DNA from: Lachnospiraceae bacterium
GTDB lineage: Bacteria; Bacillota; Clostridia; Lachnospirales; Lachnospiraceae
NCBI GenBank assembly: GCA_022781985.1
Contig: JALESH010000037.1
Location: 17,752-81,751, forward strand
Direction of reading: 5' to 3'
DNA length: 64,000 nt
Below, piece after piece: positions 43,662 to 53,442 of the stretch. The position numbers and the translations under genes are program-made. The notes under the pieces are model-generated. The model searched no databases. It saw nothing but the letters and a program-made list of their open reading frames with translations, and was not told the origin of the DNA. How positions within the stretch are numbered: the stretch's first letter is position 1; the number at the start of each line of letters is the position of its first letter.

Positions 43662-44936
43662 ATGGTGAAATGGAAAAAGCGGATAGAGGGAAGGGAACTG
43701 AAGCTTTTCAGCCTGTTTTCCATGCTGCTGCTGGCGGTGGCCGCTCTTGCGTGGGAGCCTCCGGCAGGCCTGGCGGAGGGGATGAGACGGATCGTGGTTT
43801 CCAGGGATGCCCTGATTACCGACTATTTCGAGCTGGCAGGGTATGGCCCGGCTTTTCTGAATGCTGCGCTGGTCTGCGGCATAGGCATTCTTCTGGTCAT
43901 CCTCTACCGGATTCCGTTTACAGGACTTACTATGGCCGCCCTGTTTATGAATGTGGGATTTGCCTTATGGGGAAAGAATCCCATCAATATCCTGCCTATG
44001 CTATTGGGTACCATGCTGTACGCCAGGGTACATAGATCCAAGATGAGCCGCTACATCTATACGGCACTGTTCGGTACCTGCCTGGCGCCGCTGATCACGG
44101 AGCTGGTGTTTCTGCTTCCCTTTGGGCAGATGATGAATATGGCGGCTGCAGTGGCAGTGGGGATCTTTATCGGTTTTGTACTGCCTCCTCTCTCCATGCA
44201 TACGGCCTCCATGCATATGGGGTATAACCTGTTCAATGTGGGATTTTCGGGAGGGATTCTGGCATTTGCCATTGTGTGCGTGCTGCGTTCCTTTGGTATG
44301 GAGAGTGATACGGTTATGCTATGGAAATACGGTTCGGACAAGGGCATGGCCATAGGGCTGTATGTCTATTTCCTGCTGACCTTTTTGTTTGGATGCCTTG
44401 TCAGCGGAGGTGAGCTCAGGAAGCTGAGGAAGATCATGAGGCATCCGGGCCGGGCAGTGGCGGATTTTGCACTGATGGATGGGGCCGGCCCTACACTTAT
44501 GAATATGGGAATCATAGGAATCATCTGCGAAACCTATATTCTGCTTGTAGGAGGGGATCTGTCCGGCCCGGTAGTGGGTTCCATTCTGGCTGTATTCGGT
44601 TTTTCCGCTTTCGGAGTTCATGCCAGGAACTATCTGCCGGTGCTGGTGGGGGTATACCTCTCCACTTTTCTGACAGTGTATACCCCTCAGAGTCCGGGGA
44701 TTCAGCTGGCGGCAGTTTTCTCAGCCGGCCTGGCACCCATAGCGGGACAGTTCGGCATAGTTCCGGGTATGGTAGCTGGTTTTCTGAATGCTGTGGTTGT
44801 AGTGTGCACCAAGGATCTGTACGGAGGCCTCAACCTGTACAATAACGGTTTTGGTGCAGGCTGGGTGGCTATCGTTATGGTACCGGTGACAGAAAGCTTT
44901 ATGAAGCAATTTAAAGAGAGGAAGAGGGAGGAATAG
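43662..44936 (+). CDS. DUF1576-family membrane protein
   Basis: A 424-residue protein with about twelve hydrophobic segments arranged in two similar halves (for example GPAFLNAALVCGIGILLVI and GPTLMNMGIIGIICETYILL). The motifs LPPLSMHTASMHMGYNLFNVGFSGG (in parts) and LYNNGFGAGWVAI fit DUF1576. The internal duplication suggests a transporter, but no substrate is known. The next small gene starts directly after its stop. Confidence 0.8.
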   Translation: MVKWKKRIEGRELKLFSLFSMLLLAVAALAWEPPAGLAEGMRRIVVSRDALITDYFELAGYGPAFLNAALVCGIGILLVILYRIPFTGLTMAALFMNVGFALWGKNPINILPMLLGTMLYARVHRSKMSRYIYTALFGTCLAPLITELVFLLPFGQMMNMAAAVAVGIFIGFVLPPLSMHTASMHMGYNLFNVGFSGGILAFAIVCVLRSFGMESDTVMLWKYGSDKGMAIGLYVYFLLTFLFGCLVSGGELRKLRKIMRHPGRAVADFALMDGAGPTLMNMGIIGIICETYILLVGGDLSGPVVGSILAVFGFSAFGVHARNYLPVLVGVYLSTFLTVYTPQSPGIQLAAVFSAGLAPIAGQFGIVPGMVAGFLNAVVVVCTKDLYGGLNLYNNGFGAGWVAIVMVPVTESFMKQFKERKREE

Positions 44937-45290
44937 ATGAGGCACGATGAGAAAAAGATTGTTAAAATCATAGAGGAGCTGACGGTGTATTTCTTTGCCC
45001 TTGGCGCCAATCAGATCCGGTCAGACATCAACAGGGACGGATGCAATACGGTTATCCTGTTCCAGGCCAACTATAATCCGGAGTATGAGTCCAACCTGTA
45101 CTATCTGGAGGAGTATCTGAACTGTCCGAAAAATGACGGGATCGAGGATGTGTATTGGGAATTGGCCGGTTCGGGAGATCCGGGGGAAACCAGTCAGCTT
45201 CTGCTGATCGGTATGATGATCGATAAGGCTGAGATAAGGACGGCAGAGGGCTTCGTGTACCTGAAGCTGTACAGGGGAGGGCAGGAATAG
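44937..45290 (+). CDS. Small soluble protein linked to the DUF1576 gene, function unknown
   Basis: A 117-residue soluble protein starting at the ATG that follows the DUF1576 stop without a gap. It contains IEELTVYFFALGANQIRSDI and YNPEYESNLYYLEEYLNCP, and has no signal peptide. Tight coupling suggests that it works with the membrane protein. I do not recognise a family. Confidence 0.65.
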   Translation: MRHDEKKIVKIIEELTVYFFALGANQIRSDINRDGCNTVILFQANYNPEYESNLYYLEEYLNCPKNDGIEDVYWELAGSGDPGETSQLLLIGMMIDKAEIRTAEGFVYLKLYRGGQE

Positions 45291-45358
45291 AATTTTGTGT
45301 TCCGTTTTTTCGCCGGCTCATATATTAGATCAAGAAATAATTTATCAGAGGGATAGAG

Positions 45359-46054
45359 TTGAAAAAAGGAATCCGTTATAAGACCTGTATGGCTCTTGGG
45401 CTGCTGGCAGCAACAGCCCTGCTGCATCTGCTGGTGGATAGGTATACCGGGGAATTGCCCGGGAGGGAGGCATTTGCAGCAGGAAAAACAAGAGCCGATG
45501 AAAAGAAGATAGCCTTAACCTTTGATGATGGCCCCCATCCCCACTATACGGCACAGCTGCTGGACGGCCTGAAGGAGAGAGGGGTGCCGGCTACTTTTTT
45601 TGTCACCGGGGAGCATGCAGAGCTGCATCCTGAGGTAATCCGACGGATGCATGAGGAGGGCCATCTGATCGGCAACCACACCTACAGTCATATCCAGCTC
45701 AGTGAGAATAACAAGGAGGAATTTAAAAATCAGCTCATCAAAACCAATGAGATCATCAAAAATATTACCGGGGAGGAGGTACAGTATGTCCGCCCTCCCT
45801 ATGGAACCTGGGATAAAAAATTTGAGAAGGAGCTGAATATGTTTCCTGTGCTCTGGACCATAGATCCCCTTGACTGGTGTTCTACGAATGTGGCAGGCAT
45901 CCGGGAGAAGGTGGTCAGCAAGGCAAAGGAGAATGGGATCATCCTTATGCATGACTATTATCCCTCTACGATTACCGCTGCCCTGGAGGTTGTGGATGAG
46001 CTGGAGAAGCAGGGCTATGAGTTCGTGACCGTGGAGGAGATATTGTTTGACTGA
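45359..46054 (+). CDS. Polysaccharide deacetylase (NodB-type)
   Basis: A 231-residue exported enzyme (TTG start, AGAGGG seven bases upstream; signal/anchor at residues 10-30). NodB motifs are complete: IALTFDDGPHPHYT (metal/catalytic Asp pair), HTYSH (metal His pair), RPPYGTWD and LMHDYYPS. Probably deacetylates peptidoglycan or another GlcNAc polymer at the surface. It stands before the jet operon but has its own spacing of 53 bases. Confidence 0.9.
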   Translation: MKKGIRYKTCMALGLLAATALLHLLVDRYTGELPGREAFAAGKTRADEKKIALTFDDGPHPHYTAQLLDGLKERGVPATFFVTGEHAELHPEVIRRMHEEGHLIGNHTYSHIQLSENNKEEFKNQLIKTNEIIKNITGEEVQYVRPPYGTWDKKFEKELNMFPVLWTIDPLDWCSTNVAGIREKVVSKAKENGIILMHDYYPSTITAALEVVDELEKQGYEFVTVEEILFD

Positions 46055-46107
46055 TGTGTACTTATATTGAATTCGACGGATAAAAGAGACAGGATTGGAT
46101 AAAAGCG

Positions 46108-47535
46108 ATGATATTGAAGAAGAGAATTCCAAAAGAGTTTTATAAATTGTTCCGCAGCTCCAACATGGAGGCCTATATGCTGCTCCTTGTGGCGATTTAT
46201 GAAGAAAGCAGCGATGCCTGCACTGCTCTGGGACTGACTGTGGAGGAGGGGCAGGCGATTATCCGGGAAACCATAGCCAGGGCCAGGATTGAATGGCAGG
46301 AGGACGGGGAAGAGACAGAGGGGGAGATGAGAATTTCCTCTGCCCCCTCTGCCATTCTCGGCAGGCTGGTCTGCTGGGGATGGCTGAAAAGTGATTTTGA
46401 TGAGAGACTGAACACCTACATCCTTTCTTTTTCCGAATACAGCCGGCTCTATGTGGAGCTTTTCCGAAGACTTCAAAATGAGGAAGACAGCAGGGAGAGG
46501 GAGAGTCTTCTGTCTATTTACAGTGCTCTTTATACCTACTATTCTGATGGGGAAAAGAATAATGATATTTTGAAAAATGCTTTGAGGATATCCAGGAGTC
46601 TGGGGCAGCTGCTGTCCAATATGCAGGATGGGATGCGTACATATTTTGATGAATTGTCCGGAAGGAAGGATTTTATTGGCATACAGCAGGTGCTGGTAGA
46701 AGAGATCAATAACAGTGACAGTGAAAAATATGCCATCCTCACCACCACAGACAGCTTTTATCGATACAAGGAGGGAGTCAGGGAGCTGATGAGCCTGATT
46801 CTGGATGAGAATGAAAGGAAGGCCCTGGAGCTGAAAAAAAAACAGCGGGAGGGGGATGAGATTTCCGGCTCCGGTTCCAGGTGGGTATCGGCAGTCAGAT
46901 ACTGTGAGGAAGCGGCGGCTCTGGTTCATCAGATCGGGAGGGAGTTTGATCTGATCGAGCGTAAATATAACAGGCTGGTGGAGCAGAAGGCGGTTTTTGC
47001 AAGGCGGGCCCTGGCCAGGATCCACTATATTTTTCAGGAGGGAACCAAGGATGAGGACAGCGTGCTGAAGCTGCTGGCACTGATCGGCAGGGATCCGGAG
47101 AATGAAGATATTCTGAGGGAGCTGAGGGATAAAACCAGGCTCACCACCCAGTTTCGGAGGTTTGATGACAGCAGTCTGTATAGCCGGAGGGAGGGCGCCG
47201 AAAATAGATTTGAGCCGCTGACCATAGAAGCCCAGGGAGAGACAGAGGAGAGGGATATTGCAGAATTTGTCCCAAAACCTCTCTATACCCGGAGGCAGCT
47301 CCGGGAATTTTGTGCCGGAGGTATGAAAAACGGCAGCTTTACTGCTACGGAGGATACTGTCCGTTCCGTGGAAGACCTGGAAAAGCTGCTGTTTCTCTGG
47401 CAGGAAATGACAGGGGATCAGGAGAGGGAGAATGTAGTTGCTCTGGGAAAAGAGCTGAAAGGTGGGGAGGGCTTTACTTTTTCCGAGCTGACTATTGACA
47501 TGAGAAAATGGAAATGGGGGACAAGGGATGTTTAA
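46108..47535 (+). CDS. jetA: JetA/MksF-like subunit of an SMC complex
   Basis: A 475-residue soluble protein matching the JetA family of the Wadjet type (kleisin/MukF analogue). Residues 1-130 form a winged-helix-like N domain (FRSSNMEAYMLLLVAIYEE). Residues 130-330 are helical (YSALYTYYSDGEKNNDILKNALRISRSLGQLLSNM in parts), and the acidic C-terminal part (YTRRQLREFCAGGM) binds the SMC head in this family. The order A, B, C with short overlaps (8 and 44 bases) is typical. No jetD follows. Confidence 0.8.
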   Translation: MILKKRIPKEFYKLFRSSNMEAYMLLLVAIYEESSDACTALGLTVEEGQAIIRETIARARIEWQEDGEETEGEMRISSAPSAILGRLVCWGWLKSDFDERLNTYILSFSEYSRLYVELFRRLQNEEDSRERESLLSIYSALYTYYSDGEKNNDILKNALRISRSLGQLLSNMQDGMRTYFDELSGRKDFIGIQQVLVEEINNSDSEKYAILTTTDSFYRYKEGVRELMSLILDENERKALELKKKQREGDEISGSGSRWVSAVRYCEEAAALVHQIGREFDLIERKYNRLVEQKAVFARRALARIHYIFQEGTKDEDSVLKLLALIGRDPENEDILRELRDKTRLTTQFRRFDDSSLYSRREGAENRFEPLTIEAQGETEERDIAEFVPKPLYTRRQLREFCAGGMKNGSFTATEDTVRSVEDLEKLLFLWQEMTGDQERENVVALGKELKGGEGFTFSELTIDMRKWKWGTRDV

Positions 47536-48196
47536 ATATCTGGAAGAGCTTTCGCAGACTGAGGCAGCCAATATAAAAAGGACAATACAGGATCTTTTTC
47601 GTCAAACCTGCATCCTGCAGGTGAAGTGTGACCCGGCAACTCTGGTCCGGAGGGATAACCCAAGATACAGGATCTGTGCAAAAAATCGGGAATTCATAGA
47701 GGATTATCTGGAGGTGCTGGACTGTCGGCTGATCCATGATCCTCAGGAGCATATTTTTCGTGTGGAAGGAAACGGTATTCCGGCAGAAAAGATGAGCCTG
47801 ACTACCACAAGAATCCTTCTGCTTCTAAAAGTGATCTATCGGGAAAAGATCATGGGGGAAGGACTGAATGCTACCGTTACCTGTCTCAGGGAAATCCGGG
47901 AGTACGGACGCAATACCGGCCTTCTGAGAGGAAAGCTGACAAATCAGGAATGGCAGGAGGCATTGGTTCTGTTAAAAACCCATCAGATCATCGAGCTGCC
48001 CGGAGCAGTGGGAAATCTGGAGGATAATACCCCTATTTATATTTACAGCTCCATCCATATTTTCTGTTCTTCGGCAGATATCAATGAACTGGTGAAGAGG
48101 TACGGAGAAGGAGCGGAGCAGACAGAAAAAACAGAAGAAAGGGAGCAGGAGAGTGAAGCAGGCGAAGAAGATCTTTACCAGGATGTGTCTCAATAA
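47528..48196 (+). CDS. jetB: JetB/MksE-like subunit (DUF4194)
   Basis: A 222-residue protein of the DUF4194 type, the KITE/MukE analogue. Two winged-helix parts are visible (NIKRTIQDLFRQTCILQ and TRILLLLKVIYREKIMGEG). The tail is highly acidic (EQTEKTEEREQESEAGEED). It overlaps jetA by eight and jetC by 44 bases, indicating coupled translation. Confidence 0.85.
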   Translation: MFKYLEELSQTEAANIKRTIQDLFRQTCILQVKCDPATLVRRDNPRYRICAKNREFIEDYLEVLDCRLIHDPQEHIFRVEGNGIPAEKMSLTTTRILLLLKVIYREKIMGEGLNATVTCLREIREYGRNTGLLRGKLTNQEWQEALVLLKTHQIIELPGAVGNLEDNTPIYIYSSIHIFCSSADINELVKRYGEGAEQTEKTEEREQESEAGEEDLYQDVSQ

Positions 48197-51100
48197 CTGG
48201 GGCGGTGTGACTCATAAGGTACTGGAGTTTCATGAATATGTCAACCTGTTCAGCGGGAAAAGCGGCTCCGGCAAGTCCACGGTTATGGATGCCATCCAGG
48301 TTGTTTTATACGGCAGCTTTTCTTCCGGTTTTTTGAATAAGGCAGCCGACGATGCAAAAAACAGAAGAAGTGTGCTAAGCTATCTGAGAGGGGAGCAGAA
48401 GGACGGTACAGCCAACCGGGAGGGAAAGGATTTCTGCTCTGCCCTTGTGCTTGAGATCAAGGATACCGGAACTGGTGCTAAAACCTGCGTGGGGATCGGA
48501 TTTGAAGTGGGAAAGAAGGATTCTGAGCTGAAAAAATATCTCTTTTTCAGCCACTCCGGAGAGATGCCTGAGCCGGAGTATTTGACGGAGACAGGTTCCT
48601 TTTATACCAACAGGGATATCCGGGAGCTGGTAGAGCAGCGGCTCTGTTCCTCCCGGAGCCGGGGGAGAAATGAGGTGAACCGGATCTATGCTTCCAGGGA
48701 GGCCTATCTCCATGCACTCTATGATGTGATTCTGGGATATATTGACGGAAAGCGTTTCTGCATTATGGAGAAAAGCTCTATTGCGCTGAAGATGACCAAT
48801 GGCACCGGACAGTTTATCCGGGATTATATGTTTCCAAGGAGCACCGGAGATGTGATAGAAAAGATCAGCGACCAGTTGGGAGCCTACAGGGATATTCAGG
48901 AAAAAATCCAGGATATGAAGCGGCGGATCGAGCTTTTGTCAGAGGTTCAGGAGGCGGGGCGGAGAAAAAGCCTTATCAGCACAGAGCTCATAAAGGCCCA
49001 TGCCATGGTCAGATGCATAGAGGTGGAGGAGCTGAGGGGAAAAATCGCTGCTGCTGAGGAGGAGATGGAACAGGTTGCTGAAGAGCTTTCGGGGCTGGAG
49101 GCAGACCGGCAGAAGCTGGAGCTGGAGCGGGAGGCAACGGAGAATGAATGGATTCAGGTGACGGCAGACCTGAAAGCCAGCGATCTGGGAGCCAAGGAGA
49201 GACAGCTGGAGGAACTGGAAAAACGCCGCAGACTGCTTGAGAATGACAGCCTGCAGTGGAGGAAGGTAACAGACGGGCTGCACAGATGGGAGGAGGACCA
49301 GATTGTCACCGACTATGTCAGCAATCCCATGCTTCATAAAATAGAAGCATTTTGCAGGGGAAGGGTGACAGAGGAGGAGTGCAGACAGCTGCGTGAAAGT
49401 ATCCTGGAGGCAAGGCAGAATTTGGAGGAGGAGCTGGAGGATTACAGCGAAGAGAAACGAAAGACAGAAAAGGAACTGAAGGAGCTGCGCCGGTTGGCGG
49501 AGGATATGCAGAATGACAGAAAGCCCTATCCTGCCCGGCTGAGGGAGGCAAGAAAAGCCCTGGAGGAAAGGCTGAGCAGCCTCTATGGACGCAGTGTGAG
49601 GGTTCGGATCCTTGCAGACCTGTTTGATGTAAGGGACAAGGAATGGAAAAATGCCATAGAAGGAAGAATGGGCAGGCTGAAGCTCGCCCTTGTAACAGAG
49701 CCGAAATATGCCCATGATGCTGCCGTTATGTTCCGCCGGATGAAAGGGTATGAGGAGGTGGATCTGATCGACACAGCGGCTGTGGAAAAAAGCGGAGCCA
49801 GGGAAGAGGAAGGCTCTCTCTATGAAGCGGTGGAGACCGAACTGCCCTATGTGGATGCCTGTCTCAAGCGCTATCTCGGAAGAATCAGAAAGTGCCGCTC
49901 AGTGGAGGAGCTGGCAAAGGCCAGGGACGGTGTGATGCCGGACTGCTATTCCTACAGCGGCTTTGTGTTCCGGCATCTGAAAAAAAATGATTATGAAAAG
50001 TATGCCTGTATCGGAAGCAGGGTATCAAAGGTGAAGCTGGAGGAATATCTGCATGCCCAGGAAAGACTGGAAGGGGAGCTGGCAGAACAGAACCGTATCA
50101 TCACCGGGCTGAAGGCGGCCCGGGACTTTGAATGTCTACACAATGAGGATGCTTATTTTGTCCGTCTCTCGGAGTCAGGAGAGGATCTGGAGGAGGTGCT
50201 GCACAGTATAGAAGAGCTGCATAGGGATCTGGAGCGGCTGAGAGAGGGCAGGTACAGGGAATTAGAGCAGAAAAAGGAGGAGCTTGGCGACGTCAGGAAA
50301 AAGAGACAGGAGGAAATCCATCATAACCGGCAAAGGGCTACAGAATGCCTGAAGAGAAGAAGCGGACTGGAGGGCGAGATCAGAACCAGAAGGGAGGAGC
50401 TGGAGGAGAGGCTGGCGGGCTATGCGGTCAATGAGCAGCTGGAGGCAGAGGTGCAGGAACTGCTGAAGAGCAGCTCCGGACAGGCTGTAAGGAGCCGGCA
50501 GAGGAATCGGATCGCAGCCCTGGAGGGCCAAGAGCAGGAGGAGACAGAAAATCTGCAGACAGCCCGGAACCGATTTATCAGAGAATACCCATCCCTGGGC
50601 TTTAATGGTATGGAAAAATCCAATGAAGGCTATGAGAAGCTGTTAAGGGATTATCAGAGTGACTATGAGCCCAGATACGAGGCTGAGTTTGAAAAGCAGT
50701 GCAATACAATATACAGGAGCCTCAGGGAAAATGTCATTGCCACTATCCATGGGGATATCAACGCGGCAAGACGCCACACCCAGGAAATCAACCGCCTGCT
50801 TCGGAAAACCAATTTTGCCGACAGTACCTACCAGATCAAGATCGAGCCTGCAAAAAATGAAAACGGCCAGTTCTATGAGATGCTGACTGCACCGGAGCTG
50901 GACAGTAAAAATATCAGCAGCCACGGCTTTGACGGTCAGATCAGCCTGGGAGAGGATGAGTTCTACCAAAAATACGAGCAGCAGATCAGGCTGCTGACAG
51001 ACAAGTTTATGCCGGTAAGGAGTGGAGAGGAAAAACGGAGAGAGCAGAGACAGCGGGAGATGGAGCAGTACGCAGATTACCGGAACTATCTCTCCTTCAG

Positions 51101-51515
51101 CATGTATGAGCAGGTGACGGATGAAAACGGCAGGGTGATCCGGGAGAACTTTGTGGATGAGATGGCCGGCCGTGATTCCGGCGGGGAGGGACAGAATCCC
51201 AAGTATGTAGCCCTGCTCGCAGGCTTTGCCATGCTCTACATGCAGCAGAGCAGCCGGGACTCCAGGATCAGGCTGGTGCTTCTGGACGAAGCTTTCTCCA
51301 AGATGGATCAGGAGCGCAGTGCGGTCTGCCTGAAATATGCCAGAAAGCTGGAGCTGCAGCTCATCGTCTGTGTACCCGATGAGAGGCTCCAGTCGCTGAT
51401 CAGAAATGTGGACTGTGTCTATGGCTTCAGGCGTCACAGGAATCAGATCTCCATGATGCATATCGACAAGGGAGACTATTTGAAATTGATGGAAGGTGAG
51501 GATGAGGAAGGGTAA
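48153..51515 (+). CDS. jetC: JetC/MksB-like SMC ATPase
   Basis: A 1120-residue SMC-type ATPase. Walker A GKSGSGKST lies at residues 35-43; about 250-470 and 640-830 are long coiled-coil arms; the middle (about 480-630, RVRILADLFDVRDKEWKN) is the hinge; the C-terminal head carries signature SGGEGQ (1009-1014) and Walker B LVLLDEAFSKMD (1041-1052). The GTG start at 48153 has GGGAG nine bases upstream. The complex loads on and extrudes DNA; in Wadjet this leads to cleavage of small circular plasmids by JetD, which is not seen here. Confidence 0.88.
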   Translation: MKQAKKIFTRMCLNNWGGVTHKVLEFHEYVNLFSGKSGSGKSTVMDAIQVVLYGSFSSGFLNKAADDAKNRRSVLSYLRGEQKDGTANREGKDFCSALVLEIKDTGTGAKTCVGIGFEVGKKDSELKKYLFFSHSGEMPEPEYLTETGSFYTNRDIRELVEQRLCSSRSRGRNEVNRIYASREAYLHALYDVILGYIDGKRFCIMEKSSIALKMTNGTGQFIRDYMFPRSTGDVIEKISDQLGAYRDIQEKIQDMKRRIELLSEVQEAGRRKSLISTELIKAHAMVRCIEVEELRGKIAAAEEEMEQVAEELSGLEADRQKLELEREATENEWIQVTADLKASDLGAKERQLEELEKRRRLLENDSLQWRKVTDGLHRWEEDQIVTDYVSNPMLHKIEAFCRGRVTEEECRQLRESILEARQNLEEELEDYSEEKRKTEKELKELRRLAEDMQNDRKPYPARLREARKALEERLSSLYGRSVRVRILADLFDVRDKEWKNAIEGRMGRLKLALVTEPKYAHDAAVMFRRMKGYEEVDLIDTAAVEKSGAREEEGSLYEAVETELPYVDACLKRYLGRIRKCRSVEELAKARDGVMPDCYSYSGFVFRHLKKNDYEKYACIGSRVSKVKLEEYLHAQERLEGELAEQNRIITGLKAARDFECLHNEDAYFVRLSESGEDLEEVLHSIEELHRDLERLREGRYRELEQKKEELGDVRKKRQEEIHHNRQRATECLKRRSGLEGEIRTRREELEERLAGYAVNEQLEAEVQELLKSSSGQAVRSRQRNRIAALEGQEQEETENLQTARNRFIREYPSLGFNGMEKSNEGYEKLLRDYQSDYEPRYEAEFEKQCNTIYRSLRENVIATIHGDINAARRHTQEINRLLRKTNFADSTYQIKIEPAKNENGQFYEMLTAPELDSKNISSHGFDGQISLGEDEFYQKYEQQIRLLTDKFMPVRSGEEKRREQRQREMEQYADYRNYLSFSMYEQVTDENGRVIRENFVDEMAGRDSGGEGQNPKYVALLAGFAMLYMQQSSRDSRIRLVLLDEAFSKMDQERSAVCLKYARKLELQLIVCVPDERLQSLIRNVDCVYGFRRHRNQISMMHIDKGDYLKLMEGEDEEG

Positions 51516-52840
51516 TGGATCTGTTTGAATATATGAGAAATACAAATATGGAAAAGGAGTCTCCCCTGGCAGCCAGGCTCCGTCCCAGGAACCTGGAGGA
51601 GGTAGTGGGGCAGCAGCATATCATTGGAAAGGACAAACTGCTTTACCGTGCCATTAAGGCAGACAAACTCAGCTCCATCATCTTCCATGGGCCTCCGGGC
51701 ACAGGCAAGACCACCCTGGCCAGGGTGATAGCCAATACCACCAGCGCGGAGTTTACCCAGATCAATGCCACTGTAGCAGGCAAAAAGGATATGCAGGAGG
51801 TAGTGGCCGGGGCAAAGGACATGCAGGGAATGTATGGAAAGAGAACCATACTCTTTATTGACGAGATCCACAGATTTAACAAGGGGCAGCAGGATTACCT
51901 GCTTCCCTTCGTGGAGGATGGTACGATCATTCTGATAGGAGCGACTACCGAAAACCCTTACTTTGAGGTGAACAGCGCTTTGCTTTCCCGCTCCATCATA
52001 TTTGAACTGAAGCCCCTGTCCAGGGAGGATATCAGGGAATTGATTCAAAGAGCGGTCTGTGACAGAGAAAGAGGTATGGGTGCCTATGAGGCAGACATCC
52101 AGGAGGAGGCGCTGGAATTTCTGGCAGACCTGTCCGGCGGGGATGCAAGATATGCACTGAATGCAGTGGAGCTTGGGATCATGACTACGGAGCGCAGCGG
52201 GGACGGCAGGATTCATATTACTCTGGAGGTGGCGCAGGAATGTATCCAGAAACGGGCCATCCGTTATGATAAGTCGGGAGACAGCCATTATGACACCATA
52301 TCTGCCTTCATCAAAAGCATGCGGGGCTCTGACCCGGATGCGGCAGTTTACTATCTGGCCAGGATGCTGTACGCAGGGGAAAGTGTTTCTTTTATCGCAA
52401 GAAGGATCATGATCTGCGCCTCAGAGGACGTGGGTAATGCGGATCCCAATGCCCTGCAGGTGGCAGTCAGTGCTGCACAGGCAGTGGAGAGGATAGGGAT
52501 GCCGGAGGCCCAGATTATCCTGGCCCAGGCAGCGTCCTATGTGGCCAGTGCACCCAAGAGCAATGCGGCAGTGATGGCCATTATGGATGCGGCCAGGGCG
52601 GTAGAGGAGACAGGCAATCTGCCCATACCGTCTCATTTGCAGGATGCTCACTATCCGGGGGCGGCCAGCCTGGGACACGGCACAGGTTATAAATATGCCC
52701 ATGACTATCCCAATCACTATGTGAAGCAGCAGTATCTGCCCTATGAATTAAGTGGAAGGGAGTTCTATAAGCCCTCTGGCAATGGCTATGAGGTGAAGAT
52801 CAGGGAGCATATGGCGAGACTCAAAAAAGAGGCGGAATAG
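51515..52840 (+). CDS. rarA: Replication-associated recombination protein A (RarA/MgsA)
   Basis: A 441-residue AAA ATPase acting at stalled replication forks. Motifs: RPRNLEEVVGQQHI at the N terminus, Walker A GPPGTGKTT, Walker B LFIDEIHRFNKGQQD, sensor 1 GATTENPYFEVN, and the C-terminal part with SDPDAAVYYLARMLYAGE (starting GS) and PSHLQDAHYPGA. It overlaps the jetC stop by one base (TAATG), so it is translated with the SMC complex. This link is unusual to me. Confidence 0.95.
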   Translation: MDLFEYMRNTNMEKESPLAARLRPRNLEEVVGQQHIIGKDKLLYRAIKADKLSSIIFHGPPGTGKTTLARVIANTTSAEFTQINATVAGKKDMQEVVAGAKDMQGMYGKRTILFIDEIHRFNKGQQDYLLPFVEDGTIILIGATTENPYFEVNSALLSRSIIFELKPLSREDIRELIQRAVCDRERGMGAYEADIQEEALEFLADLSGGDARYALNAVELGIMTTERSGDGRIHITLEVAQECIQKRAIRYDKSGDSHYDTISAFIKSMRGSDPDAAVYYLARMLYAGESVSFIARRIMICASEDVGNADPNALQVAVSAAQAVERIGMPEAQIILAQAASYVASAPKSNAAVMAIMDAARAVEETGNLPIPSHLQDAHYPGAASLGHGTGYKYAHDYPNHYVKQQYLPYELSGREFYKPSGNGYEVKIREHMARLKKEAE

Positions 52841-52880
52841 GTGAAAAGCCTTCGGGCACATTGAGGGCTGGAATGGCAGG

Positions 52881-53396
52881 CTAAAAAAGCTGCTCCGTCA
52901 GGTACTGATAGATCTCCTGGTTCCTGAGCTGCCAGTTGTCGCAGATGACTTTGGCGCATTCAGCGGTGGGGACGGACAGGGTGATTTCAATAAGTGTCAC
53001 ATTCTTTTCTCTGGCGGCCAGATGGGCGTTGTATTCACCGGTGGTAGACTTATAGTAGTCTCCCACCACAGAGACTTCGTTGAGCAGCTCCATTCCGTTT
53101 TCCCTGAGGAAGGCACCGACCTCCTCCTTGATGGGGTCGCTGATGCGGTTTTCAAAAAAGGACAGAGTTCCCCTTCCCTCCGGGGTAATGAGCAGATGGG
53201 TTCTGTTGCCTACGGAGCGGGCAGTGATCAGTCCTGACTGGGTGAGTTCAGAAATGGCCTGCTGCAGGGTCAGGAAGTTGGTGTATTCCTTTTCCAGGAT
53301 GAAGCTGCTGACCTGTGCGCTTGTGAGAGGGAAATCCACCCTGCTCAGCATATGAAGGATGATTAATTTGTAGAGTGTGAGGGGTTCCTGAGTCAT
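52881..53396 (-). CDS. DUF4364-family protein
   Basis: A 171-residue protein with an N-terminal winged-helix region (TLYKLIILHMLSRVDFPLT, TLQQAISELTQSGLITAR) and a C-terminal alpha/beta part (EYNAHLAAREKNVTLIEITLSV in parts). Matches DUF4364 as I remember it, common in Clostridia. A DNA-binding regulator is plausible. Confidence 0.8.
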   Translation of the reverse strand: MTQEPLTLYKLIILHMLSRVDFPLTSAQVSSFILEKEYTNFLTLQQAISELTQSGLITARSVGNRTHLLITPEGRGTLSFFENRISDPIKEEVGAFLRENGMELLNEVSVVGDYYKSTTGEYNAHLAAREKNVTLIEITLSVPTAECAKVICDNWQLRNQEIYQYLTEQLF

Positions 53397-53442
53397 TCCG
53401 TCACTTCCTTTCTGAAATCTTAGAGTGTGTTTGCTTTGCCCT

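Noticed and set aside
46015..47571. A 518-residue minus-strand ORF opposite jetA
   Set aside because: Antisense shadow of jetA with no recognisable motif; I also checked it as a possible jetD and saw no Toprim or DUF3322 pattern.
46108..51515. Complete Wadjet defence system
   Set aside because: Only the A, B and C subunits are present; without jetD the plasmid-cutting function cannot be claimed.
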